From positions 1-19,546 of the forward strand of contig DHGE01000128.1 of NCBI GenBank assembly GCA_002402635.1: 19,546 bases of DNA. The letters run 5' to 3'. Position 1 is the first letter of the stretch. Each line of letters opens with the position of its first letter. This DNA comes from Deferribacterales bacterium UBA4806. GTDB lineage: Bacteria > Chrysiogenota > Deferribacteres > Deferribacterales > UBA228. This document shows, piece by piece, positions 7,611 to 16,469 of this stretch. A program made the translations under genes and the position numbers. The notes beneath the pieces are model-generated. The model searched no databases and was not told the DNA's origin. It saw nothing but the letters and a program-made list of their open reading frames with translations.

Positions 7611-9355
7611 TGATCACACTTCTAAGCGGAAATGAAGCCTTTGCCAGGGGTGCTTATGAGGCAAATGTTAAAGTTGTAAGTTCATATCCTGGAACTCCTA
7701 GCACTGAAATTACTGAAAATCTCCGAAATTATCCATTAATTTATGCTGAATGGGCGGTTAATGAAAAGGTTGCTTTAGAAGTTGCAGCAGGTGCGTCACT
7801 TGCTGGTAAAAGAGCAATGACATGTATGAAACATGTAGGGCTCAACGTGGCAGCTGATCCTTTAATGACATTAAGTTATACTGGTGTTAATGGGGGTCTT
7901 GTAATTATTGTATGTGATGATCCTGGCATGCATAGTTCTCAAAATGAACAGGATAGCAGACATTACGCAATGTTTTCAAAACTTCCAATGTTGGAGCCCT
8001 CTGACAGTATGGAAGCAAAAGAATTTTTAATCCAAGCCTTTGAAATTTCAGAAAAGTTTGAATGCCCTGTTTTAATAAGGTCAACTACACGGTTATCACA
8101 CAGTAAATCAAAGGTTGAATTAAAAGAGCAAAAAATAACAAAGGAAGGAAATATTGAAATAAATCCTGACAAATGGGTTATGGTTCCAGCCAATGCAAAA
8201 AAGAAACATATAATTGTTGAAGAACGCCTCAAGCAACTGCAAATTTTTTTTGAAACTGCAGAAATAAATAAAACAGAACTCAATTCCAAAAATCTAGGAT
8301 TTATATGTTCGGGTATAATCTATCAATATGTCAAAGAAGTATTTCCAGATGCTTCTATATTCAAACTTGCTGCAGTTTATCCACTTCCTATAAAAAGAAT
8401 CAACGAATTTCTAACTAAAGTTAAAGATGTATATATCATAGAAGAGTTAGATCCTTTTTTAGAACGTGAATTAAGAGCTGAAGGATTAACAGTTAGAACT
8501 CCTAAAAGACCAATTTGTGGAGAAATGTCTCCAGATATTATAAAAAATATTTTCTTAAAAAACAAAAAAACAACTAAAAATATATACAATGATTTACCAG
8601 CCAGACCTCCAAATCTCTGCGCAGGTTGTGCCCATAGGGGTATATTTTATGCCATAAGCAAGCTCAAATTGTTTGTTACAGGTGATATTGGTTGCTACAC
8701 CCTTGGATATCTATCACCACTTAATGCTATCCATTCCTGTATTTGTATGGGTGCTAGTATTTCTATGGCTCATGGCATAGACAAAGCCACTGATGGTAAT
8801 TATTCAAAAAAGGCTGTTGCAGTTATTGGTGACTCAACTTTTTTACATACTGGAATAAATGGACTTATAAATGCTGTTTACAATAAAGGTTGTTCAACTG
8901 TAATCATACTGGATAACCGAACAACTGCAATGACAGGCCATCAGGACAATCCAGCAACAGGCATCACACTGAAAGGTGAATCCACTTACAAATTAAATTT
9001 TATAGAATTAGCTAAAGCACTAGGTTTAAAAAATATAACCACTGTTGACCCAACAGATGTTGAAAAATGCATCACTATTTTAAAAGAAGAAACCAATAAA
9101 GACGAATTAAGTTTAATAATAACAACCAAAGCATGCCTTTATGCTGATAAATCAGTAATTTCAAATCCTCACTCTATTGAATGGGATAAATGCACTGGGT
9201 GCAAACTCTGTCTAAAACTGGGATGTCCTGCAATATCATTTAATATTGAAGAAAATAAGGCTTCCATAGATATAACATTATGTACAGGATGCACACTATG
9301 TGTAAAAGTGTGCAAATTTTCTGCAATTTCGGAGTATACTACAAATGATGACTAA
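7610..9355 (+). CDS. iorA: Indolepyruvate:ferredoxin oxidoreductase, alpha subunit
   Basis: 581 residues. With IorB it oxidatively decarboxylates aryl pyruvates made by transamination of aromatic amino acids, giving aryl-acetyl-CoA and reduced ferredoxin. The N-terminal domain has LSGNEAFARGAYEA and SSYPGTPSTEITE, the usual family opening. NLCAGCAHRG near residue 335 begins the thiamine-diphosphate domain. TGDIGCYTLGYLSP and AVIGDSTFLHTGING with a downstream asparagine (ILDNRTTAMTGHQDNPATG) form the TPP-Mg site. Two C-terminal 4Fe-4S motifs follow: CTGCKLCLKLGCP near 527 and CTGCTLCVKVCK near 557. The length is slightly below the roughly 600 typical. AGGA lies close before the ATG (3-base spacer), and iorA overlaps iorB by 11 bases. 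The system is characteristic of anaerobes and archaea. Confidence 0.95.
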   Translation: MITLLSGNEAFARGAYEANVKVVSSYPGTPSTEITENLRNYPLIYAEWAVNEKVALEVAAGASLAGKRAMTCMKHVGLNVAADPLMTLSYTGVNGGLVIIVCDDPGMHSSQNEQDSRHYAMFSKLPMLEPSDSMEAKEFLIQAFEISEKFECPVLIRSTTRLSHSKSKVELKEQKITKEGNIEINPDKWVMVPANAKKKHIIVEERLKQLQIFFETAEINKTELNSKNLGFICSGIIYQYVKEVFPDASIFKLAAVYPLPIKRINEFLTKVKDVYIIEELDPFLERELRAEGLTVRTPKRPICGEMSPDIIKNIFLKNKKTTKNIYNDLPARPPNLCAGCAHRGIFYAISKLKLFVTGDIGCYTLGYLSPLNAIHSCICMGASISMAHGIDKATDGNYSKKAVAVIGDSTFLHTGINGLINAVYNKGCSTVIILDNRTTAMTGHQDNPATGITLKGESTYKLNFIELAKALGLKNITTVDPTDVEKCITILKEETNKDELSLIITTKACLYADKSVISNPHSIEWDKCTGCKLCLKLGCPAISFNIEENKASIDITLCTGCTLCVKVCKFSAISEYTTNDD

Positions 9356-9926
9356 TGTACTTATGGTTGGAGTTGGCGGACAAGGGATAATATTGGCTAG
9401 TGATATCTTATCAGAAGTTGCGCTACTGTCAAATTATGATGTAAAAAAAAATGAAATACATGGGATGTCTCAAAGAGGTGGTGCTGTTGTTAGTCATATA
9501 AGAATTGGCAACAAAGTGTACGCTCCAATAATCTCAGAGGGGGCTGCAGATTTTATTATATCTTTTGAAAAAATGGAATTTTTGAGATATATGGAATATA
9601 TAAATAACAGAACCATGCTATTACTAAACACCCAAGTTATTTATCCTCTCTCTGTCACTTCAGGAAAAGCAGCGTATCCTAATAGTTTAATAGAAGATGG
9701 TATAAAAAGATTTACAAAAGCCTACCAATTTGATGCACTTGAACTAGCCCTCTCTATTGGAAACCCTAGAGTTATAAGCTCAATTATCCTAGGAGCTTTA
9801 TCAGTATTTTTACCATTCTCCTATTCAATATGGGAAAACACCATAATAAATAGGGTACCAAAGAATACATCCTCTTTAAATATAAAAGGTTTTAATAAAG
9901 GTAGAGAAATAACTAAGAATCCTTAA
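9345..9926 (+). CDS. iorB: Indolepyruvate:ferredoxin oxidoreductase, beta subunit
   Basis: 193 residues, the usual length. This is the gamma-type 2-oxoacid:acceptor oxidoreductase domain that completes the enzyme with IorA, probably binding CoA. Hallmarks are the glycine-rich opening GVGGQGIILASDIL (residues 9-22), the EIHGMSQRGGAVVSHIRIG segment, and SFEKMEFLRY. Two adjacent ATG codons are possible starts; the first (9345) is favoured by GGAG about 10 bases upstream. The gene begins inside the end of iorA, indicating coupled translation and fixed stoichiometry. Its last 14 bases are shared, tail to tail, with the kefB-like gene on the other strand. Confidence 0.93.
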   Translation: MMTNVLMVGVGGQGIILASDILSEVALLSNYDVKKNEIHGMSQRGGAVVSHIRIGNKVYAPIISEGAADFIISFEKMEFLRYMEYINNRTMLLLNTQVIYPLSVTSGKAAYPNSLIEDGIKRFTKAYQFDALELALSIGNPRVISSIILGALSVFLPFSYSIWENTIINRVPKNTSSLNIKGFNKGREITKNP

Positions 9927-11865
9927 TAAAATTTTTTATTTTATCTTTTGGACCCATGACAATAATTATATCATCTTTATAAAGAAATTCATCTGCAGAA
10001 GGATTAATAATTTGCTTTTCATGCCTCATAATAGCAATTATAGTAAGTGAAAATAACTTTCTGAAGTTTATTTCACCAATAGTTTTATTTAAATGTGGCC
10101 AACTCTCTGTTAATTTATAAGAAACTATATCAATTTCAGGTAGATTAATATTTAACTCATTAAAAGTTAATTGAGTACCATCAAGTTCTCTTAACATCTT
10201 ATAATTATTTGATCTTAATGTTTCTACAATTTTATTGATTTCATTTGCTGGTATCAAAAAACGAGTTAAAGCCCTCACTAAAATCTCAATTGAAGTCTCA
10301 AATTCTGCAGGGATGATTTCATTGGCACCATATTCTTTTAAAATAGATGTCTCCGAGACAAATGGTGTTCTTACTATTAAATAAACTGTTTTATTCATTG
10401 TCCTGATTGTTTTAGTTACATTTCTTGTAGCTAATATATCTGATATGGCCACAATCACTAATTTAGCTTCTCTAATATTTACATTATTCAATGTATCAAT
10501 ATTCGTAGCATCACCATAAAATATTGGCTCACCTTTTTTCAGTTCTTTTTTAACTGTTTCAGGATTCATCTCAATAATTGCATAAGGAAGTTTTAGATTT
10601 TTTGCACTAATAACAATAAACTTACCTGTTAAACCATATCCGATTACAATAATATGCTCTTTAAACGTTGAAACAGATTCAGGTATAATACTATGGATAT
10701 TTTTTACTTTACTTTGTAAAAATTCCGCAAATCTGAATGAAAGATCAAATAAAATTGGTGTTAAGGCCATTGTAAGAATTGCTGCAGATATAAAGTATTG
10801 ATAAATATTTTCATCAATAAGATGTGAATCTAATCCCATTTTAGATAGTACAAAAGAGAATTCCCCCACCTGAGATATAGCAAAAGCAACAATTATACCA
10901 ATTCTTAATGGATACTTCAGAAAGTATATTACAATAAATGTTGAAATTGCTTTTATTATTATTATTATCACAGTCACTATCATGATATTAGTTAAATGAA
11001 CTACAAAAATATTTATATTTAGAATCATGCCTATAGAAATGAATAAAAAACTTGAAAATAGATCTTTAAATGGCATTATATTGCTTATTGCATAATTACC
11101 ATATTCTGATTCAGATATAATTAAACCAGCTATAAATGCACCAAATGCTAGTGAAAGACCAGATTTTGCTGTAAGAGCAGCGATTACAAGACATATACAA
11201 ATTATAGTCAGCAAAAATAAATCTCGACTACGTGATTTTGCAATCTGATAAAGTAATCGAGGGACTAACAAACGAGACAAAAAAAATATTAAAGCGATAA
11301 CTATTCCTACTTTTAATATGACAAGAACAATCTCTTTTGGTGCAAAAGCAACATTACCTGAAAGAAGAGGAATTAAAAACATTATAGGAACAATCATTAT
11401 ATCTTGAAATATTAATATTGCTGTTGATATATTACCAATTGGACTTGTAGCAAGAGCCTTCTCCTGCAATATTTTAAAAACAATTGCTGTACTGCTTAAA
11501 CTCACTATTAAGCCAAAAAATATAGAAACATTATTTGGATTACCCAGTAATTTCATTGTAATAAACATAACTCCTAACGTTACCAGTATCTGAGAGAAGC
11601 CACCTATAAAAAAAATTTTTTTAAATTTTGCCACATTATCCAGTGAAAATTCCAGACCTATAATAAATAAGAGCAGTATAGCCCCAATATCAGCTAGCAT
11701 ATTTATTTCTTCAGGATTGCTAATTAGCTTCAGGCAATGTGGGCCGGCTAAAACACCAGTAATAAAGAGACCAATTATTGTTGGTACTTTAACTTTTGCA
11801 CATATTAAAAGAACAAAAACTGCAACAAAGAGTAAAACTGCTATATTTAATAGAAAACTTTCCAT
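9913..11865 (-). CDS. CPA2-family cation/proton antiporter with RCK domains (KefB-type)
   Basis: 650 residues. About 12-13 membrane segments fill residues 1-385, with the family signatures KVPTIIGLFITGVLAGPH, LLFIIGLEFSLD, SLSSTAIVFKIL and LSLAFGAFIAGLIIS. A cytoplasmic RCK-N (TrkA-N) Rossmann domain starts near residue 403 with HIIVIGYGLTGKF and an acidic residue after the second strand (IIEMNPE). A final RCK-C domain ends the protein (INPSADEFLYKDDIIIVMG). Such proteins exchange K+ or Na+ for H+ across the inner membrane and are gated by nucleotides through the RCK part. It is more like the general KefB/YbaL group than a proven glutathione-gated Kef. No Shine-Dalgarno precedes the ATG. It forms its own unit next to other ion transporters. 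Confidence 0.9.
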   Translation of the reverse strand: MESFLLNIAVLLFVAVFVLLICAKVKVPTIIGLFITGVLAGPHCLKLISNPEEINMLADIGAILLLFIIGLEFSLDNVAKFKKIFFIGGFSQILVTLGVMFITMKLLGNPNNVSIFFGLIVSLSSTAIVFKILQEKALATSPIGNISTAILIFQDIMIVPIMFLIPLLSGNVAFAPKEIVLVILKVGIVIALIFFLSRLLVPRLLYQIAKSRSRDLFLLTIICICLVIAALTAKSGLSLAFGAFIAGLIISESEYGNYAISNIMPFKDLFSSFLFISIGMILNINIFVVHLTNIMIVTVIIIIIKAISTFIVIYFLKYPLRIGIIVAFAISQVGEFSFVLSKMGLDSHLIDENIYQYFISAAILTMALTPILFDLSFRFAEFLQSKVKNIHSIIPESVSTFKEHIIVIGYGLTGKFIVISAKNLKLPYAIIEMNPETVKKELKKGEPIFYGDATNIDTLNNVNIREAKLVIVAISDILATRNVTKTIRTMNKTVYLIVRTPFVSETSILKEYGANEIIPAEFETSIEILVRALTRFLIPANEINKIVETLRSNNYKMLRELDGTQLTFNELNINLPEIDIVSYKLTESWPHLNKTIGEINFRKLFSLTIIAIMRHEKQIINPSADEFLYKDDIIIVMGPKDKIKNFIKDS

Positions 11866-11902
11866 TTAGTTTTTGCTATTTAGAAATTTTAGACCAAAAT
11901 TA

Positions 11903-11933
11903 TTTATAAAATCTTTTATAGTTTAAAATTCAA
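11903..11933 (-). promoter_or_regulatory. Candidate promoter for the kefB-like gene
   Basis: On the minus strand TTGAAT (11933-11928) is followed by TATAAA (11908-11903) with a 19-base spacer, or by the overlapping TTATAA with 18. It would give a leader of about 30 bases. The 154-base spacer between this gene and the next is AT-rich, so this is tentative. I see no convincing terminator for the upstream antiporter gene in the spacer. Confidence 0.3.
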
Positions 11934-12019
11934 AAAAAATATATTACTAATTTATATTTTCTTGTAAATACACATGCTTTGCATACAATTTATCATAAAT
12001 ATATTTGTATAATTGCTAA

Positions 12020-13471
12020 TTATGCAATAGAATATACTTTTGGTAGCTCTTTTTTATTAACAAGTACAAGCATTATATCTCCATCTTCTATTTTTGTTTC
12101 ACCATTTGGAACAATATATTTTTCACCTCTTCTAATTAACAATACTAAAGTCCCTTTAGGAAATGGGATGTCTCGTATTCTTTTATCAACTACATTAGAT
12201 TTTTCATGAACTTCAATATCTATCATTTCATACTCTAAGCCATATATTGGTTCAAATTCAACGGGGTACCTAGATTTCAATGTTATAGGAATATCTACTT
12301 TAAGCCATTTTGCAACCATAGGTATTGTTGTGCCTTGTAATATTGCAGAAGTTAAAACAATAAAAAAAACTATATTAAAAATAATCTCAGCATTTGATAT
12401 TCCCGCTAAAAGAGGGAAGGTAGCTAAAACAATAGGGACAGCTCCTCGTAAGCCAACCCATGAGACTATTATTTTCTCATTGAATTTCATCCTTGTAAAG
12501 GCCATTGTTACAAACACGCTTATTGGTCTAGCTAAAAACATTAATATTGCAGAAATAAGGAAACCAGCCAACGAAATCGATAATAGCTGAGATGGAAATA
12601 CAAGTAAACCTAATGTTAAAAACATAGTTATTTGCATAAGCCAACTTAATCCATCATGAAATCTCATCAAAGTTCTCTTATAAATAAATGAATTTTTATT
12701 CATAACAATACCACTTATATACACTGCTAAATATCCATTGCCTCCTAATAATTCGGTTATAGCATATGTTAAAAGAACCAATGAAATTGTTAAAACTGGA
12801 TAAAGACCGTCGTACCATAGATTAACATGGTTAACAAGAAAGATAGTAACTGTTCCCATAAAATAACCCAAAATAGCGCCAAAAATCATTTGTTGAATAA
12901 ACATAGGGACAAGACTGGCAATTGAGCTATCTGAATTTTTTAACAGCATAATAATACCAACTGTAAGGAAAACTGCCATGGGGTCGTTGCTGCCCGATTC
13001 AAATTCAAGGAGAGATTTTAATTGACCCTTAAGACCAACTTTTTTAGATCTCAAAACAGCAAAAACTGCAGCTGCATCAGTTGAAGAAACAACAGCACCT
13101 AAAAGCATTGATTCTGTCAGTGAAAAATTTAGGATTAATGCAACAAAACATCCAACTAAAAGGCATGTTATAAGGACTCCTAAAGTTGACAGAACAACTC
13201 CTTTAAATAAAACTGGTTTTATATCTTCCCATTTTGTTTCAAAACCACCTGCAAAAAGTATAAAAATTAAAGATAAAACACCCAGAGATTGAGCAAGTCG
13301 AGGATTATCAAAATTTATTCTGCCTATTCCTTCCGAACCTGCCAACATGCCTATAAAAAGAAAAATGAGAAGCGTTGGAATACCTAATTTATCAGAAACT
13401 TTACTAGATATTACTGCTAGTAATAACAATATAGCAACACTTAAAATTATATAATCAGTCAATATTTCCAT
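12020..13471 (-). CDS. CPA1-family K+(Na+)/H+ antiporter, NhaP2/CvrA-type
   Basis: 483 residues. About 12-13 membrane helices span residues 5-400, with the CPA1 motifs LFAGGFETKW, AVVSSTDAAAVFAVLRS, LLEFESGSNDPMAVFLT (the Asn-Asp transport pair) and WVGLRGAVPIVLATFPL. A short cytoplasmic RCK-C domain closes the protein (MIDIEVHEKSNVVDKRI through DGDIMLVLVN). This matches the potassium/proton antiporter NhaP2 (CvrA) group, minus the extra C-terminal CorC-like domain found in some longer members. It expels K+ or Na+ in exchange for protons and so limits cytoplasmic cation load. No Shine-Dalgarno is visible before the ATG. It appears to be a separate unit downstream of the broken ClC gene, with a promoter candidate in the intervening spacer. 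Confidence 0.9.
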   Translation of the reverse strand: MEILTDYIILSVAILLLLAVISSKVSDKLGIPTLLIFLFIGMLAGSEGIGRINFDNPRLAQSLGVLSLIFILFAGGFETKWEDIKPVLFKGVVLSTLGVLITCLLVGCFVALILNFSLTESMLLGAVVSSTDAAAVFAVLRSKKVGLKGQLKSLLEFESGSNDPMAVFLTVGIIMLLKNSDSSIASLVPMFIQQMIFGAILGYFMGTVTIFLVNHVNLWYDGLYPVLTISLVLLTYAITELLGGNGYLAVYISGIVMNKNSFIYKRTLMRFHDGLSWLMQITMFLTLGLLVFPSQLLSISLAGFLISAILMFLARPISVFVTMAFTRMKFNEKIIVSWVGLRGAVPIVLATFPLLAGISNAEIIFNIVFFIVLTSAILQGTTIPMVAKWLKVDIPITLKSRYPVEFEPIYGLEYEMIDIEVHEKSNVVDKRIRDIPFPKGTLVLLIRRGEKYIVPNGETKIEDGDIMLVLVNKKELPKVYSIA

Positions 13472-13573
13472 AATTATTAAATATATAATAAAATTTTATA
13501 CTACGTGGTTTAAAAAGTTCTTTTTTAAGCTAGCCCTTATCTTTAAAATCATTTTTTAACATATTATTGCTTA

Positions 13574-13601
13574 TTTATAAAGTAATTTCTCAATTCAACA
13601 A
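13574..13601 (-). promoter_or_regulatory. Candidate promoter for the CPA1 antiporter gene
   Basis: On the minus strand TTGTTG (13601-13596) and TATAAA (13579-13574) are separated by 16 bases, giving a leader of about 95 bases. The 204-base spacer also holds a small hairpin (AATCC/GGATT, 13635-13648) that is not followed by a T-run, and an A/T-rich inverted repeat (13510-13528). Neither looks like a functional terminator. Confidence 0.35.
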
Positions 13602-13675
13602 CAAAAATCTAAAATATCTATTTTTAGCAATATTAATCCTCTGGGATTCTCTATTACTATAAAATAATTTGGTTT

Positions 13676-15470
13676 TTAATATTTTTGATTTATGTTATTA
13701 TATGATCTATTATATGCTAATATAATATCTCCTCTCCTAAGTAAACCAACTAATTTTAATTTATTATTAATTTTTTCCACGACAGGAATCGCACCCAAAT
13801 CTCTTAATCCCATTTTTGCCATTGCAACGGAAAGTGTATCGTCAGGGAAAACATATGCAAAATCTCTCTTATTACAAATGTCACTAGCAACTAAACAGGT
13901 GTCTAGATTCTTCTTAAAAATAACGGCTTTTATATCATCTAACACCAACACGCCAACAAGATTATTTTCATCATCAATAATTGGGAAATTAAAGAATAGC
14001 GAACCAGACAATTTTTTATCATCAGATTGTTCTATATTTATACTCGAGAGTTTATTTGCTATATCTACAATTTCTTGGATTGGCGTATTCTTTTTAAAAG
14101 TTAAAATACCTTTTTTCAGCATAACATCTTTAACTTTTATATTTTCTAATATACTTTCTTCGTAACTCTTTTTTATTTTAATGCCTTCCTTTGTCAAGGG
14201 ATAACTAATTATACTTTCCTTGTATAAAATATTTGATATAACATTTGATATTATTGTACAAATCATTAAAGGAAGAATTATTTCATAACTTTGGGTGATT
14301 TCAAATATGATTAATATCGCAGTAATTGGAGCTCTCATAGTAGAAGTTAGCTTAGCACTAATTGCAACTAGAGCATAAGCACCACTTCCAGCGACAACAG
14401 TTGGAAATATAATATAGCAAATTACCAAAAAATCCGCCTGTCGCAGCACCTATGAAAAGAGAAGGTACAAATACCCCCCCTGAGCCTCCAGAAGCCAGTG
14501 AAAATAAAGTAGCTACAATTTTAAAGACTATCATAAGTAAAAGAGTAATTAATGTTAAATTCCCATTTAAGATGTCCACTATAGTAGTATAACCTACTCC
14601 TAAAATTCTCCTAGAAAATAAAGCTAAAATACCTAGTAACAACCCACCTAATGCTGGTTTCAAATAGTTAGGTATTTTTAAACGCTCAAAATATTCGTCA
14701 GAATTGTAAAATATTTTTATAAAATATACTCCAATTAGTGCAGTGAAAAAACCCAGGATAGCATAAAAAATTAATTCAATTGGATTTATAAAATGATAAA
14801 GATAGGCTTCGAAAGTTACATTGTTGCCAAAGTACGCCCTTGATATGACAGTTGCTATAACAGAATAAACAATTATTGGGGAAAATGTTTTAAGTGTAAA
14901 CTCACCAACGATTATTTCAGATGCGAACATTGCTCCACCCATAGGAGCATTAAATGTCGCAGCCAATCCTCCGGAGGCTCCACAGACCAAAACTGTTTTT
15001 ATTTTATTTCTCGAAAGACGCAATAACTTCCCTTTCCCAGAGCCTAAAGCGGCTCCAATCTGAATAATTGGTCCTTCTATACCTGCTGAACCTCATGAAC
15101 CTATAGTAATAGCAGATAATACTGATTTTATTAAAGCTACAACTGGTGAAATTTCTTTATTTAATATAACTGCTTTAACAACATCAGGGACTCCATGACC
15201 TTTGGCAGTAGTAAATAGTATTGTTATTAATCCGACTATTAATCCCCATATTGCCGGAATAAGTAATATTTTATATACTGGTTTTTGGGTTAGAACAAAC
15301 AATATTTTTTCATCTGAAGAACCATAAAACAACTTTTGAAAAAGCCCTATTAAATATCTAAAGAAAATATTTCCGCATCCAGCTAAGATGCCTATAACTA
15401 TACTGACTGATAACATAAACAGTTCATCATGCTTAGATAAATACTTAATAAATTTGTTTACAATTTTCAT
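13676..15470 (-). pseudogene. ClC-type chloride channel/antiporter with CBS pair, broken by a stop and a frameshift
   Basis: Three consecutive reading-frame pieces form one ClC protein of about 597 residues if repaired. The first piece (15470-15093) has the N-terminal helices and GHGVPDVVKAV, then stops at TGA (15095-15093) in the middle of the G-S-x-G-S-A-G-I-E-G-P signature. The same frame continues at once with GSAGIEGPIIQIGAALGS, so TGA stands where GGA (Gly) is expected; the gating glutamate is kept. The second piece runs through ASGGSGGVFVPSLFIGAA to FFGNLLYYI, then a net one-base shift (about 14415-14405) is needed to reach FPTVVAGSGAYALVAIS. The third piece holds the last helices and two CBS domains. 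ClC-CBS proteins move Cl-, often against H+. Both lesions together suggest recent inactivation, unless they are sequence errors. No Shine-Dalgarno precedes the ATG. Confidence 0.88.
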
Positions 15471-15812
15471 AATAGATACACTATTCTAATGAAGATATTA
15501 TAATAAGAATATTATACAACTTCTATAATTCACTTATTAATTTGCCAAGAATTTATAAATTAGTTAATTCTAAATAAATTTTAAATCTTTATATAACCAT
15601 AATTGTTTACCTTGAATTCAATGGAATAGTTTACATAAGTGAACAGCTATATTTGGATGCCTATTTATATTTTTGGCATATGAAGTTTTCAGTATTGTAT
15701 ATTTTACATATTAAATATCAAAACTTGATTTACTTGTTTTGTAAAAGATTACGCTATACTACCTATTTCTTTAAAAGAGTAGTGAATTAATATTAAATCT
15801 CGCTACTTAATA
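15471..15812. other. 342-base non-coding spacer between ktrA and the ClC gene
   Basis: No open frame with gene character is seen. Just after the ktrA stop (minus strand) lie short complementary blocks: CTACT/AGTAG (15803-15807 with 15778-15782) around the perfect palindrome TTAATATTAA (15787-15796), and GTAGT/ACTAC (15779-15783 with 15758-15762). The two pairings share the middle block, so they exclude each other. A further short pair is ATGCC/GGCAT (15657-15661 with 15675-15679), and TTGAATTCAA (15612-15621) is a 10-base palindrome. Stems are only 5 base pairs and lack a clear T-run, so a standard terminator is not supported. No confident promoter for the ClC gene is visible. Confidence 0.5.
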
Positions 15813-16466
15813 CTAAGAGAAAGCTTCTATTATTTTATCTTTATCTCCTGCAACAAGGAGAATATCGCCTTCATGCAACTGCATTGAAGCATCTGTTATC
15901 AAATGTGCTTCGCCATCAGTTTTTTTATGTATAAAAGCGTTTATATTATACTTTTTTCTGAGATCTAATTCTCTTAACGTTTTACCATCCATATTTGAAG
16001 GTATTTTTATTTCTATAAGATTAATTTTTTCATCAATTTCTAAAACTTCATAAATATTAGGTAAACTTACCTTAATAGCTAGATCGTGTGCAGCCTCTTT
16101 ATCTGTTAATATTACTCTATCAGCTCCTATTTTTAACAATATTTCTGACTGAATGTCTGTATTGGCTTTCACATATACCTTTTCAGCACCCAATTTTTTT
16201 AATAGTGTTAAAGTAAGCACTATACTTTCAAAATTACTGCTCATAGCTAATACTATTAAAGTAAAAGTGTTTAATTTTAATTCATTTAACACCTCAATAT
16301 CAGTGGCATCGGCAACAACAGCTTCAGTAACTTTATCCTTAATTTCATTTATTTTTTTTTCATCTAAATCAACAGCTAAAACATTATGCCCCATTTCAGA
16401 TAATTTTAACGCTAATTCTTCACCAAATGTCCCAAGACCAATTACAGCAACATCCTGTTTTTTCAT
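15813..16466 (-). CDS. ktrA: Potassium uptake regulatory subunit KtrA/TrkA
   Basis: 217 residues, the length of single-unit KtrA rather than the double-length TrkA of enterobacteria. The RCK-N Rossmann fold begins VAVIGLGTFGEEL (Gly10, Gly12, Gly15), with Asp33 and Asp35 after the second strand (AVDLDE) and VVADATD next. A hinge leads to an RCK-C domain (LIEIKIPSNMDGKTLREL to EGDILLVAGDKDKI). KtrA forms a cytoplasmic octameric ring on KtrB dimers and gates K+ uptake by binding ATP/ADP or NAD(H), with c-di-AMP acting on the C-terminal domain in some species. GGGG with a 6-base spacer precedes the ATG, partly inside the ktrB stop. Only 3 bases separate it from ktrB, a clear two-gene unit. Confidence 0.93.
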   Translation of the reverse strand: MKKQDVAVIGLGTFGEELALKLSEMGHNVLAVDLDEKKINEIKDKVTEAVVADATDIEVLNELKLNTFTLIVLAMSSNFESIVLTLTLLKKLGAEKVYVKANTDIQSEILLKIGADRVILTDKEAAHDLAIKVSLPNIYEVLEIDEKINLIEIKIPSNMDGKTLRELDLRKKYNINAFIHKKTDGEAHLITDASMQLHEGDILLVAGDKDKIIEAFS

Positions 16467-16469
16467 AGA

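Noticed and set aside
11970..12000. ATACAA...TTGTAT inverted repeat after the CPA1 antiporter gene as a terminator
   Set aside because: The stem is six A/T-rich pairs with a long loop and no following T-run; such repeats are expected by chance in this base composition.
13635..13648. AATCC/GGATT hairpin downstream of the ClC gene as a terminator
   Set aside because: Only five base pairs and no T-run on either strand.
13692..14165. 157-codon plus-strand open frame opposite the ClC C-terminus
   Set aside because: It is the antisense of the CBS region, which has clear family motifs. The predicted protein has no recognisable features and no ribosome-binding site was seen.
14427..14432. Run of six T in the ClC gene as a slippage site for the frameshift
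   Set aside because: The family sequence GGFFGNLLYY stays in the original frame after this run, so the shift occurs later, near 14410.
15093..15095. TGA read as selenocysteine or recoded as glycine
   Set aside because: No ClC selenoprotein is known to me, I saw no clear SECIS-like hairpin after the codon, and TGA ends several other genes in the window. A second lesion in the same gene favours inactivation or error.
15733..15760. Plus-strand promoter-like pair (TTGTTT, TATACT) that might start a small RNA antisense to ktrA
   Set aside because: The spacer is only 15 bases, the region is very AT-rich, and no terminator or conserved structure follows.
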